NCBI GenBank assembly: GCA_946902985.2 | Contig: OX336393.1 | Span: 51,829,265-51,893,264 of the forward strand | Direction: 5' to 3' | Length of the DNA stretch: 64,000 nucleotides | Source: Meconema thalassinum | Taxonomy: Eukaryota > Arthropoda > Insecta > Orthoptera > Tettigoniidae | In this document: piece by piece, positions 54,947 to 64,000 of the stretch | Position numbering within the stretch: position 1 is the stretch's first letter | How the letters are laid out: each line of letters opens with the position of its first letter | Notes under the pieces: generated by a model | What the model was told of the DNA's origin: nothing | The model's database searches: none | What the model saw: only the letters and a program-made list of their open reading frames with translations | Made by a program: the position numbers and the translations under genes

Positions 54947-56411
54947 CACACATCAAAAAAAGTTTTGCATCACCTCGGTTCCAAGAGTTCCGGAACCGTT
55001 AAATACAAAGGGAATAGAGATCAACACAAACAACATTTCAGCTCGTTTTATTGCTCATGAGACCCACACATTGCATGTTGTACCATCATACAGCTAGACT
55101 TTCAGCATTTGTGGTCCAGATTGCAGTACACACCACTACCTCTAATACCCAGTAGCACGTCCTCTTGCATTGATGCATGCCTGTATTCGCCGTGGCATAC
55201 TATCCACAAGTTCATCAAGACACTGTTGGTCCAAATTGTCCCACTCCTCAACGACAATTCGGCGTAAATCTCTCAGAGTGGTTGGTGGGTCAAGACGTCC
55301 ATAAACAGCCCTTTTCAACATATCCCAGGCATGTTCGACAGGGTTCATGTCTGGCGAACATGCTGGCCACTGTAGTCGAGCGATGTCGTTATCTTGAAGG
55401 AACGCATTCACAAGATGTGCACGATGAGGTCGAGAATTGTCGTCCATGAAGACAAATGCCTCTCCAATATTCTGCCGATATGGTTGCACTATGGGTTGGA
55501 GGATGTCATTCAGGTATCGTAAAGCCGTTTCGGAGCCTTCCATGACCACCAGTGGCGTACGTCGGCCCCACATAATGCCACCCCAAAACATCAGGGAACC
55601 ACCACCTTGCTGCACTCGCTGGACAGTGTGTCTACGACGTTCAGCCTGACCAGGGTGCCTCCAAACACGTCTCCGACGATTGTCTGGTTGAAGGCATATG
55701 CGACACTCATCGGTGAAGAGAACGTGATGCCAATTCCGTGGGGTCCATTCAGCATGTTGTTGGGCCCATCTGTACCGCGCTGCATGGTGTCGGGGTTGCA
55801 AAGCTGGACCTCGCCATGGACGTCGGGAGTGAAGTTGCGCATCATGCAGCCTATTGCGCACAGTTTGAGTTGAAACACGACGTCCTGTGGCTGAACGAAA
55901 CGCATTATTCAACATGGTGGCATTGCTGTCAGGGTTCCTCCGAGCGGCAATCCGTAAGTAGCGGTCATCCACTACAGTAGTAGCCCTTGGGCGGCCTGAG
56001 CGAGGCCTGTCATCGACAGTTCCTGTATCTCTGTACCTCCTCCATGTCCGAACAACATCGCTTTGGTTCACTCTGAGACGCCTGGAAACTTCCCTTGTTG
56101 AGAGCCCTTCTTGACACAAAGTAACAATGCGGACGCGATCGAACTGCGGTATTGACCTTCTAGGCATGGTAGAACTACAGACAACATGAGCAGCGTACCT
56201 TCGTCCTGGTGGAATGACTGGAACTGATCGGCTGTCGTACCCCCTCCGTCTAATAGGCCCTGCTCATGCATGGTTGTTTACATCTTTGAGCAGTTTTAGT
56301 GACATCTATGAACAGTCAAAGGGACTGTATCTTGGATACAATATACACAGTCAACGTCTATATGCCGGAGATCTGGGAACCGAGGTGATGCAAAACTTTT
56401 TTTGATGTGTA
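54947..56411 (-). mobile_element. Complete Tc1-like transposon
   Basis: 1,465 bp between TA dinucleotides (54945-54946, 56412-56413). ~35-bp terminal inverted repeats read ACATCAAAAAAAGTTTTGCA then TCACCTCGGTTCC at the left and the reverse complement at the right; the outermost base differs. One intact transposase gene fills the interior. Structurally this is a full autonomous element. Confidence 0.93.
55142..56167 (-). CDS. Tc1-family DD34E transposase, intact
   Basis: 341 codons, normal length for Tc1. Cuts and rejoins its own ends at TA targets in the nucleus. N-terminus (residues ~8-60) is a paired-like helix-turn-helix (FDRVRIVTLCQEGLSTREVS) followed by RSGRPRAT, the GRPR-type hinge between DNA-binding halves. 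Catalytic triad: Asp153 in FTDECRI, Asp243 in MDDNSRPHRA, Glu278 in SPDMNPVEHAWD; 34 residues separate the last two. The glycine-rich box GGGSLMFWGGIMW (~188-200) is present. Starts ATG at 56167, ~245 bp inside the right end. No stop or frameshift is visible, so it may be functional; activity is not shown by sequence. Confidence 0.95.
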   Translation of the reverse strand: MPRRSIPQFDRVRIVTLCQEGLSTREVSRRLRVNQSDVVRTWRRYRDTGTVDDRPRSGRPRATTVVDDRYLRIAARRNPDSNATMLNNAFRSATGRRVSTQTVRNRLHDAQLHSRRPWRGPALQPRHHAARYRWAQQHAEWTPRNWHHVLFTDECRICLQPDNRRRRVWRHPGQAERRRHTVQRVQQGGGSLMFWGGIMWGRRTPLVVMEGSETALRYLNDILQPIVQPYRQNIGEAFVFMDDNSRPHRAHLVNAFLQDNDIARLQWPACSPDMNPVEHAWDMLKRAVYGRLDPPTTLRDLRRIVVEEWDNLDQQCLDELVDSMPRRIQACINARGRATGY

Positions 56412-56650
56412 TATAAACAAAACAAAAACAGCAAACACGAACAAAAATATAAATACACTAGTGTATTATAAATCAACAACCACAATCATACAGACACGCA
56501 CTCAAACATCCTATCTCAAGCATTCATTCATACAATCCCTTAGTACAAGAAACATTGAAATAATTATTACAGAAAAAACAAAACTATCTACAGTAAACGG
56601 AAAAAGGCAAAAACATAAAATAAAAGATCAGAAGAAAAAGTTCAGAAACT

Positions 56651-56672
56651 GGGGGGGGGGGGGGGGGGGGGG
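56651..56672 (+). repeat. G22 homopolymer
   Basis: Twenty-two consecutive G at the junction between an A-rich block and the resumption of the ACTAGCGGACCCG repeat. The length is prone to assembly error. Confidence 0.9.
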
Positions 56673-56702
56673 AAGTAATACAAGAGTGACATTCGAGGAT
56701 CT

Positions 56703-57048
56703 AGGTTTATAATGAGAGACTTATGGAGATGTTTTTATTTCAACCAAATGATTATAGAACACTATTTACATTTCAGTTAGAATTCCAAGTTCTACGTTCT
56801 CTAACTTAAGAAGGCATTCACTGAAAATTGGATCATCATAACACTCACCGGTTATTCGATATTTATGAATTTATACGGTTTGAGTACTCATTCCTTTGAT
56901 TTACTGTTTCTGAAATCCATGCAAAATGATCAAGGAAATACCTCAGAATGTTAAAATGGCATGAAACAGGCGTCACATCGGCCAAAATGTGAAGTGGACT
57001 GCAATTATGGAGCGTATTTTCCTACAGCAACAGTATCTTCAAATCGCG
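56703..57048 (+). mobile_element. ACTAGCGGACCCG repeat, left arm continued
   Basis: GAGACTTATGGAGATGTTTTTATTT, ACCAAATGATTATAGAACACT, CAGGCGTCACATCGGCCAAA and GCAACAGTATCTTCAAATCGC all reappear reverse-complemented in 61737-62200. It is cut at 57049 by a Helentron-like 3' end. Confidence 0.75.
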
Positions 57049-57167
57049 CAATATCTACGAATCTATTACAGCAATCAAACTGAATATTTGTATTGATCCA
57101 GGCAATTAATTGACTAAGAGTAGGATATATGAAAATAGGCTATTTAGTTCTTCACGGAACGACTTGT
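57049..57167 (+). mobile_element. Helentron-like subfamily B, 3' end fragment
   Basis: CAATATCTACGAATCTATTACAG through GAAAATAGGCTA to hairpin AGTTC-TTCACG-GAACG and ACTTGT. The satellite array begins 40 bp further on. Confidence 0.75.
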
Positions 57168-57207
57168 GACCTTTACGGTAGACTGGTAAGCTATGCCTGG
57201 ATCCCAT

Positions 57208-60200
57208 GGCCTGTGAGCGCTTGCTGTGCTTGTAGCAAGTAGTATGACCGCCTGTGGCATTATGGGATATTGCAATCCATAGCCTGTGAGCGCTTGCTGT
57301 GCTTGTAGCAAGTAGTATGACCGCCTGTGGCATTATGGGATATTATAATCCATGGCCTGTGAGCGCTTGCTGTGCTTGTAGCAAGTAGTATGACCACCTG
57401 TGGCATTATGGGATATTACAATCCATGGCCTGTGAGCGCTTGCTGTGCTTGTAGCAAGTAGTATGACCGCCTGTGGCATTATGGGATATTATAATCCATG
57501 GCCTGTGAGCGCTTGCTGTGCTTGTAGCAAGTAGTATGACCGCCTGTGGCATTATGGGATATTGCAATCCATGGCCTGTGAGCGCTTGCTGTGCTTGTAG
57601 CAAGTAGTATGACCGCCTGTAGCATTATGGGATATTACAATCCATGGCCTGTGAGCGCTTGCTGTGCTTGTAGCTAGTAGTATGACCGCCTGTGGCATTA
57701 TGGGATATTACAATCCATGGCCTGTGAGCGCTTGCTGTGCTTGTAGCAAGTAGTATGACCGCCTGTGGCATTATGGGATATTACAATCCATGGCCTGTGA
57801 GCGCTTGCTGTGCTTGTAGCAAGTAGTATGACCGCCTGTGGCATTATGGGATATTACAATCCATGGCCTGTGAGCGCTTGCTGTGCTTGTAGCAAGTAGT
57901 ATGACCGCCTGTAGCATTATGGGATATTATAATCCATGGCCTGTGAGCGCTTGCTGTGCTTGTAGCTAGTAGTATGACCGCCTGTGGCATTATGGGATAG
58001 TACAATCCATGGCCTGTGAGCGCTTGCTGTGCTTGTAGCAAGTAGTATGACCGCCTGTGGCATTATGGGATATTACAATCCATGGCCTGTGAGCGCTTGC
58101 TGTGCTTGTAGCAAGTAGTATGACCGCCTGTGGCATTATGGGATATTACAATCCATGGCCTGTGAGCGCTTGCTGTGCTTGTAGCAAGTAGTATGACCGC
58201 CTGTGGCATTATGGGATATTGCAATCCATGACCTGTGAGCACTTGCTGTGCTTGTAGCTAGTAGTATGACCGCCTGTGGCATTATGGGATATTACAATCC
58301 ATGGCCTGTGAGCGCTTGCTGTGCTTGTAGCAAGTAGTATGACCGCCTGTGGCATTATGGGATATTACAATCCATGGCCTGTGAGCGCTTGCTGTGCTTG
58401 TAGCAAGTAGTATGACCGCCTGTGGCATTATGGGATATTACAATCCATGGCCTGTGAGCGCTTGCTGTGCTTGTAGCAAGTAGTATGACCGCCTGTGGCA
58501 TTATGGGATATTACAATCCATGGCCTGTGAGCGCTTGCTGTGCTTGTAGCTAGTAGTATGACCGCCTGTGGCATTATGGGATATTGCAATCCATGGCCTG
58601 TGAGCGCTTGCTGTGCTTGTAGCAAGTAGTATGACCACCTGTGGCATTATGGGATATTACAATCCATGGCCTGTGAGCGCTTGCTGTGCTTGTAGCAAGT
58701 AAAATGACCGCCTGTGGCATTATGGGATATTACAATCCATGGCCTGTGAGCGCTTGCTGTGCTTGTAGCAAGTAGTATGACCGCCTGTGGCATTATGGGA
58801 TATTACAATCCGTGGCCTGTGAGCGCTTGCTGTGCTTGTAGCAAGTAGTATGACTGCCTGTGGCATTATGGGATATTGCAATCCATGGCCTGTGAGCGCT
58901 TGCTGTGCTTGTAGCAAGTAGTATGACCGCCTGTGGCATTATGGGATATTACAATCCATGGCCTGTGAGCGCTTGCTGTGCTTGTAGCAAGTAGTATGAC
59001 TGCCTGTGGCATTATGGGATATTACAATCCATGGCCTGTGAGCGCTTGCTGTGCTTGTAGCAAGTAGTATGACCGCCTGTGGCATTATGGGATATTACAA
59101 TCCATGGCCTGTGAGCGCTTGCTGTGCTTGTAGCAAGTAGTATGACCGCCTGTGGCATTATGGGATATTACAATCCATGGCCTGTGAGCGCTTGCTGTGC
59201 TTGTAGCAAGTAGTATGACCACCTGTGGCATTATGGGATATTACAATCCATGGCCTGTGAGCGCTTGCTGTGCTTGTAGCAAGTAGTATGACCGCCTGTG
59301 GCATTATGGGATATTACAATCCATGGCCTGTGAGCGCTTGCTGTGCTTGTAGCAAGTAGTATGACCGCCTGTGGCATTATGGGATATTATAATCCATAGC
59401 CTGTGAGCGCTTGCTGTGCTTGTAGCAAGTAGTATGACCGCCTGTGGCATTATGGGATATTGCAATCCATGGCCTGTGAGCGCTTGCTGTGCTTGTAGCA
59501 AGTAGTATGACCGCCTGTGGCATTATGGGATATTGCAATCCATGGCCTGTGAGCGCTTGCTGTGCTTGTAGCAAGTAGTATGACCGCCTGTGGCATTATG
59601 GGATATTGCAATCCATGGCCTGTGAGCGCTTGCTGTGCTTGTAGCAAGTAGTATGACTGCCTGTGGCATTATGGGATATTACAATCCATGGCCTGTGAGC
59701 GCTTGCTGTGCTTGTAGCAAGTAGTATGACCGCCTGTAGCATTATGGGATATTACAATCCATGGCCTGTGAGCGCTTGCTGTGCTTGTAGCAAGTAGTAT
59801 GACCGCCTGTGGCATTATGGGATATTGCAATCCATGGCCTGTGAGCGCTTGCTGTGCTTGTAGCAAGTAGTATGACCACCTGTGGCATTATGGGATATTA
59901 CAATCCATGGCCTGTGAGCGCTTGCTGTGCTTGTAGCAAGTAGTATGACCGCCTGTGGCATTATGGGATATTATAATCCATGGCCTGTGAGCGCTTGCTG
60001 TGCTTGTAGCAAGTAGTATGACCACCTGTGGCATTATGGGATATTGCAATCCATGGCCTGTGAGCGCTTGCTGTGCTTGTAGCAAATAGTATGACCGCCT
60101 GTGGCATTATGGGATATTACAATCCATGGCCTGTGAGCGCTTGCTGTGCTTGTAGCAAGTAGTATGACCGCCTGTGGCATTATGGGATATTATAATCCAT

Positions 60201-61073
60201 GGCCTGTGAGCGCTTGCTGTGCTTGTAGCAAGTAGTATGACCACCTGTGGCATTATGGGATATTACAATCCATGGCCTGTGAGCGCTTGCTGTGCTTGTA
60301 GCTAGTAGTATGACCGCCTGTGGCATTATGGGATATTACAATCCATGGCCTGTGAGCGCTTGCTGTGCTTGTAGCAAGTAGTATGACCACCTGTGGCATT
60401 ATGGGATATTACAATCCATGGCCTGTGAGCGCTTGCTGTGCTTGTAGCAAGTAGTATGACCGCCTGTGGCATTATGGGATATTATAATCCATGGCCTGTG
60501 AGCGCTTGCTGTGCTTGTAGCAAGTAGTATGACTGCCTGTGGCATTATGGGATATTGCAATCCATGGCCTGTGAGCGCTTGCTGTGCTTGTAGCAAGTAG
60601 TATGACCGCCTGTGGCATTATGGGATATTGCAATCCATGGCCTGTGAGCGCTTGCTGTGCTTGTAGCAAGTAGTATGACCGCCTGTGGCATTATGGGATA
60701 TTACAATCCATGGCCTGTGAGCGCTTGCTGTGCTTGTAGCAAGTAGTATGACCGCCTGTGGCATTATGGGATATTACAATCCATGGCCTGTGAGCGCTTG
60801 CTGTGCTTGTAGCAAGTAGTATGACCGCCTGTGGCATTATGGGATATTACAATCCATGGCCTGTGAGCGCTTTCTGTGCTTGTAGCAAGTAGTATGACCG
60901 CCTGTGGCATTATGGGATATTACAATCCATGGCCTGTGAGCGCTTGCTGTGCTTGTAGCAAGTAGTATGACTGCCTGTGGCATTATGGGATATTACAATC
61001 CATGGCCTGTGAGCGCTTTCTGTGCTAGTAGCAAGTAGTATGACCGCCTGTGGCATTATGGGATATTACAATC
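57208..61073. repeat. 73-bp satellite, 53 units
   Basis: Unit GGCCTGTGAGCGCTTGCTGT ... ACCGCCTGTGGCATTATGGG ... CAATCCAT, 73 bases. The span of 3,866 bases equals 53 units minus the last three bases, so there is no net indel. Variable sites include TTACAAT/TTGCAAT/TTATAAT, GACCGCC/GACCACC/GACTGCC and AGCAAGT/AGCTAGT. Each unit holds the inverted pair CTTGCT/AGCAAG (8-base loop). Since 73 is 1 mod 3, the repeated ~65-codon minus-strand frames are phase artefacts, not genes. Confidence 0.95.
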
Positions 61074-61435
61074 TTACTGCCACTGTTGCAGTTCAAACAT
61101 GCAGAGGAAAGTATTTTAGGCGCTTCGCCAGTAATGTGCTCTTGAACTTGGTCCAATCTTGGAGTGGAATTTACTTCAAGTGTTGTTTATCAACAACATA
61201 TGGCTTGGGTCACCGCAGGTCAGCGGGGCCGCGATCTCGGTTTTGTCGCCTCTCGCCGCAACACCATATTAGGAGAAGCTTTTTTCCACACTTCACTCAT
61301 TAATGTGACGCAGTCTCACTTCAGAGCGTTTGTTTACGAGCAAAGTGTGATATAACTTGGTTACATGCAACTTAGACCGATAATATAATTGTGTAGCAAC
61401 TAGGATTATAATATTGTTCGTCACTTTATTAACGA
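61074..61435. other. Unassigned flank of the satellite
   Basis: No gene or repeat partner found in the window; frames of 93 and 63 codons overlap here without motifs. Confidence 0.4.
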
Positions 61436-61525
61436 AACATGATATTCAGGAAAGAACATATAGCCTACTTTCTCCTAAACGTACGGGTATAGTTATAACT
61501 CTTTGTCCTTATCACCACCTATTTT
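61436..61525 (-). mobile_element. Helentron-like subfamily A, 3' end fragment
   Basis: Plus-strand view AACATGATATTCAGGAAAGAACAT, TAGCCTACTTTCTCC and GTTATAACTCTTTGTCCTT match 17237-17310, with the terminal stem partly decayed. Confidence 0.65.
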
Positions 61526-61736
61526 CTTCCTTTTCGAAGTGGAAAATGGCACACTGGATTTGAGCAGCGGCGTTCAAACCATCATATATATCATTTCAGT
61601 AGTAAAGATCCTTCCTGCGGCGCTCACAAGAGACCAATCGTGACAAATGAGCATTCAAATGAAAGAGAATAGACATTACCACTTAATTTCATAAATATCT
61701 CTAATTTCTTTAAAAAAGGACATTTAAAAAGCTGTA

Positions 61737-62263
61737 CGAAGTGTGCGATTTGCAGATACTGTTGCTGCAGGAAGATACGCTCCATAATTGCTGTCCACTT
61801 CACATTTTGGCCGCTGTGACGCCTGTTTCATGTCATTTTAACATTCTGAGTTCTTTCCTTTACCATTTTACATGGAATTCAGAAACAGTAATTTAAAGGA
61901 ATGCTTACTCAAATCGTATAATTTCATAAATATCGATAACCGGCGAGTGTTACGGCTAAGCTGTCTATCAATGGACTCAGGACACAAATGACGTTAGCAG
62001 TGACGAATTGCATTCTAATTTCATAAATATCAAGTTTTGTAAGAAGTGTGCGATTTGCAAATACTGTTGCTATAGGAAAATAAGCGACATCCTTGCTGAT
62101 CTGTTCGCATGTTGGCCGTAGGGACGCCCGAAACGTAAATAGTGTTCTATAATCATTTGGTTCAAATAAAAACATAACCTTTCTCCTTAAGTCTCTTATT
62201 ATGAACCTATTGGGGAAAGTGTGGTTTATGAACATGCGAGATTTTTCGCGCGGGTCCGCTAGT
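61737..62263 (-). mobile_element. ACTAGCGGACCCG repeat, right arm
   Basis: On the minus strand it begins ACTAGCGGACCCGCGCGAAA and carries the same blocks as 54832-54868 plus 56703-57048. An internal block (CAACAGTATTTGCAAATCGC and CAACAGTATCTGCAAATCGC) is present twice. Arms point toward each other around the satellite. Confidence 0.75.
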
Positions 62264-63177
62264 AGTTGATAATTTACCCCATCATTTTACAATTTCATCA
62301 GCAACTCTCCAAACAACGTAGGAATTCAGTATATTAACACCGAATACTTACAATAATTGAAACTTCGTTGGTCTAAACGTATCACTGGCAGAAACACATT
62401 TAATGTACCTACTGCAAAAGTAATTTTTAATTCCGCCTATCCTTTGGGCAAGTGCGCTCTATCGGCAACAAGAGGATATTTTTCAATTACACCGTAGGTA
62501 TGGGTTCACTATCTGGCCGGCAAAGAGCGCAGCTCGCATCTAGTAGGCCGCGGTTAACTCCGGCACAGTTCAACTGATTGCTAGCAGATGTCACTCGTGC
62601 AGATCCGGTGGAGAATTGTTGATTTAATTAAATATATATTTTCCATTGCAAAGTGCACAATATAACGCACAATTCTATAACGTCTCAGTAGGCCTACTCA
62701 AAGAACAATACATATTAAAAGAAACAAGCAAATATGATACTCTAATAGGTTTTGAACCCCAGTCGGCTGGGCGAAAGACCAATACCCTAAACCACAGAGC
62801 CAAATATGTCCTCTCAAGTTATCGTTACCAATTGATTTTCGTACGACGTCTTCGCAAATAATGACTTTTAACGATTTCTTCACTGGAGAATATATCCATT
62901 ATAACCCATTTCATACAAAGTTCATATTATTTCTATCAGTAGGCTATATTGCATGCAACATACTCAAATTAGTGAAATATAGGTCAGAACGAGAGATCAG
63001 CTGCCATCTTGTCTTGTAACCGAGATGGCTCAACTTTATAAAGTCACTTTTGCGCTATAATATTATAATATAAACTCTTAATTTGGAACGGCCACGCCCA
63101 TTAGAACAGTTTAACCGATTCTCGGTTCGATAATCGGAACTGGTGGGTCCCATGTTAAGGATTATAATGTTTGCATA
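62264..63177. other. Unassigned, one tRNA-like SINE head
   Basis: About 62735-62815, minus strand, reads GGCTCTGTGGTTTAGGGTAT and GGGGTTCAAAACCTAT, an A-box/B-box pair typical of a SINE head; anticodon and acceptor pairing are not convincing for a real tRNA. The rest is AT-rich. Confidence 0.4.
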
Positions 63178-63569
63178 ATTCACACGGCCACCATCCTTAA
63201 ATGGTACGGCTGATGGCCTTGTAGTTTGGGCACAAGACGCGTCCCATTTGAAGGTATGTTTGTACCAAATTTGGTAAAGATCAGATGATTAGTTTGGTCG
63301 TAGATTAATGTTAAGTTTTGACCATTTGAGTGGCCCCCATTAAGTTTTGATAAAGATGGCGGCAATAAAAAAGATGACACTGAGGCGCCCTTTGCTAGTG
63401 CTACCTCTGTACGAATTTGGTTCAATTCTGTTTCGTCATGTTTGATTTGATAAGGGGACAGACATATAGAGTACACACACACACCGACACACACAGACAG
63501 ACACAAAGTTTTGGCCCTGTGTAGATCTCATAAGTCTAGTTTCACTTTTTTTAGTAGAAAGTAGGCTAA
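63178..63569 (-). mobile_element. Helentron-like subfamily A, copy 3, 5' part
   Basis: One core unit (AAGATGGCGGCAATAAAAAA, CTTTGCTAGTGCTACCTCTG), a (CA)n tract at 63474-63500 and the 5' end GAAAGTAGGCTA. The 3' half is missing. Confidence 0.75.
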
Positions 63570-63573
63570 TATA

Positions 63574-64000
63574 AGGTGCGTTCAAAAAGTAACGAGCCGG
63601 AGGCATAATTACAGAAACTGGTACCTGTATGTTAGAAGTATTGGCCCTGGCTGTTGAGGCACTTGTCCCACTGTGACACGAGGCGTTGAATGGCTGTCTC
63701 ATAAAATTACGTGGGCTGCGATGTGAACCAGTTCCGCACGTACAGCTGGACATCGGCGTTCGAGGTGAATCGTTGGCCCCGCAGAGCGTAATCACATGGA
63801 GAGAGGTCTGGACTGTATGGAGGGTGGCCGAGAACCTCCCATTTGAATTTCTGCAGGAGTGCCGCGACGGTGTTGGCCGTATGAGGTCGTGCATTGTCGT
63901 GGAGCGACCACGGCGGCTATGGCGTTCACTGTCACTCGGCGATCCTGGATAATGAGTGCATCAACCAGCTGGACGTTGCCATTGGTAATGCAGGCGGGTG
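63574..64000 (-). mobile_element. Internally deleted mariner, second copy, cut by window edge
   Basis: Starts with AGGTGCGTTCAAAAAGTAAC next to TA (63572-63573). Minus-strand words HDLIRPTPSRHSCRNSNGRF and RNFMRQPF match the copy at 52791-53618 across the same deletion junction. It also retains a segment (RRVTVNAIA-like) absent from the first copy. The helix-turn-helix end lies beyond the window. Confidence 0.85.

Noticed and set aside
57406..60669. Many ~65-codon minus-strand frames (MLQAQQALTGHG...)
   Set aside because: Phase artefacts of a 73-bp satellite (73 = 1 mod 3).
57208..61073. CRISPR-like array
   Set aside because: Units are contiguous and near-identical with no unique spacers, and the DNA is eukaryotic.
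62735..62815. tRNA gene on the minus strand
   Set aside because: Looks tRNA-like but lacks convincing acceptor pairing; probably a SINE head.

Overview
This is transposon-dense DNA from an animal, most likely an insect. The evidence is tRNA-headed SINEs, Tc1/mariner transposases, a Ty3/Gypsy retrotransposon, RTE/Jockey-like LINE debris, DINE-1-like Helentron derivatives and a low, AT-leaning base composition. I found no convincing single-copy host gene, rRNA, functional tRNA, CRISPR array or bacterial-style operon. Several SINE heads remind me of orthopteroid (cricket or katydid) repeats; that is a weak inference from memory.

Layout. 1-5 kb: a 26-bp minisatellite, two decayed LINE 3' ends, a repeat starting ACTAGCNACCCG, and the first copy of a long dimeric SINE. 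5-13 kb: Helentron-like elements carrying GT tracts and ATGGCGGC-rich cores, another LINE remnant, and SINEs including two copies with clean target-site duplications. 13.1-20.5 kb: a nest in which one Helentron-like copy is split by a 5,978-bp TG...CA insertion flanked by GTAC. That insertion looks like a giant solo LTR, itself invaded by another Helentron-like element. 22.4-33.1 kb: a Ty3/Gypsy retrotransposon with intact gag (918 codons) and pol (about 1,100 codons), a TGGCGCCC primer-binding site, a purine tract after pol and an inferred ~3.6-kb 3' LTR; its 5' LTR survives only as the last 291 bp. 33-48 kb: SINEs, a 642-bp solo LTR with ATAT duplications, a 111-bp minisatellite open in two frames, and three variant copies of the long SINE in which degenerate ATTTTGTAAGTATTTT tandem repeats replace the second half. 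48-57 kb: SINEs, a Helentron-like copy, mariner relics, and a 1,465-bp Tc1 element with an intact 341-codon DD34E transposase. 57.2-61.07 kb: 53 copies of a 73-bp satellite in perfect register. 61-64 kb: inverted arms of an ACTAGCGGACCCG repeat, Helentron fragments, and a second copy of an internally deleted mariner cut by the window edge.

How it works together. The only plausible enzyme sources are the Ty3/Gypsy gag-pol and the Tc1 transposase. Everything else is non-autonomous or broken and depended on machinery elsewhere: SINEs on LINE reverse transcriptase, Helentron-like elements on Rep/helicase proteins, the deleted mariner on a full-length mariner. The best candidates for something undescribed are the Gypsy family with very long LTRs that recurs at GTAC targets, its unusual Gag (long heptad-repeat coiled coil, Arg/Asp/Asn repeat tail, no zinc knuckle), and the dimeric/tandem-repeat SINE family.
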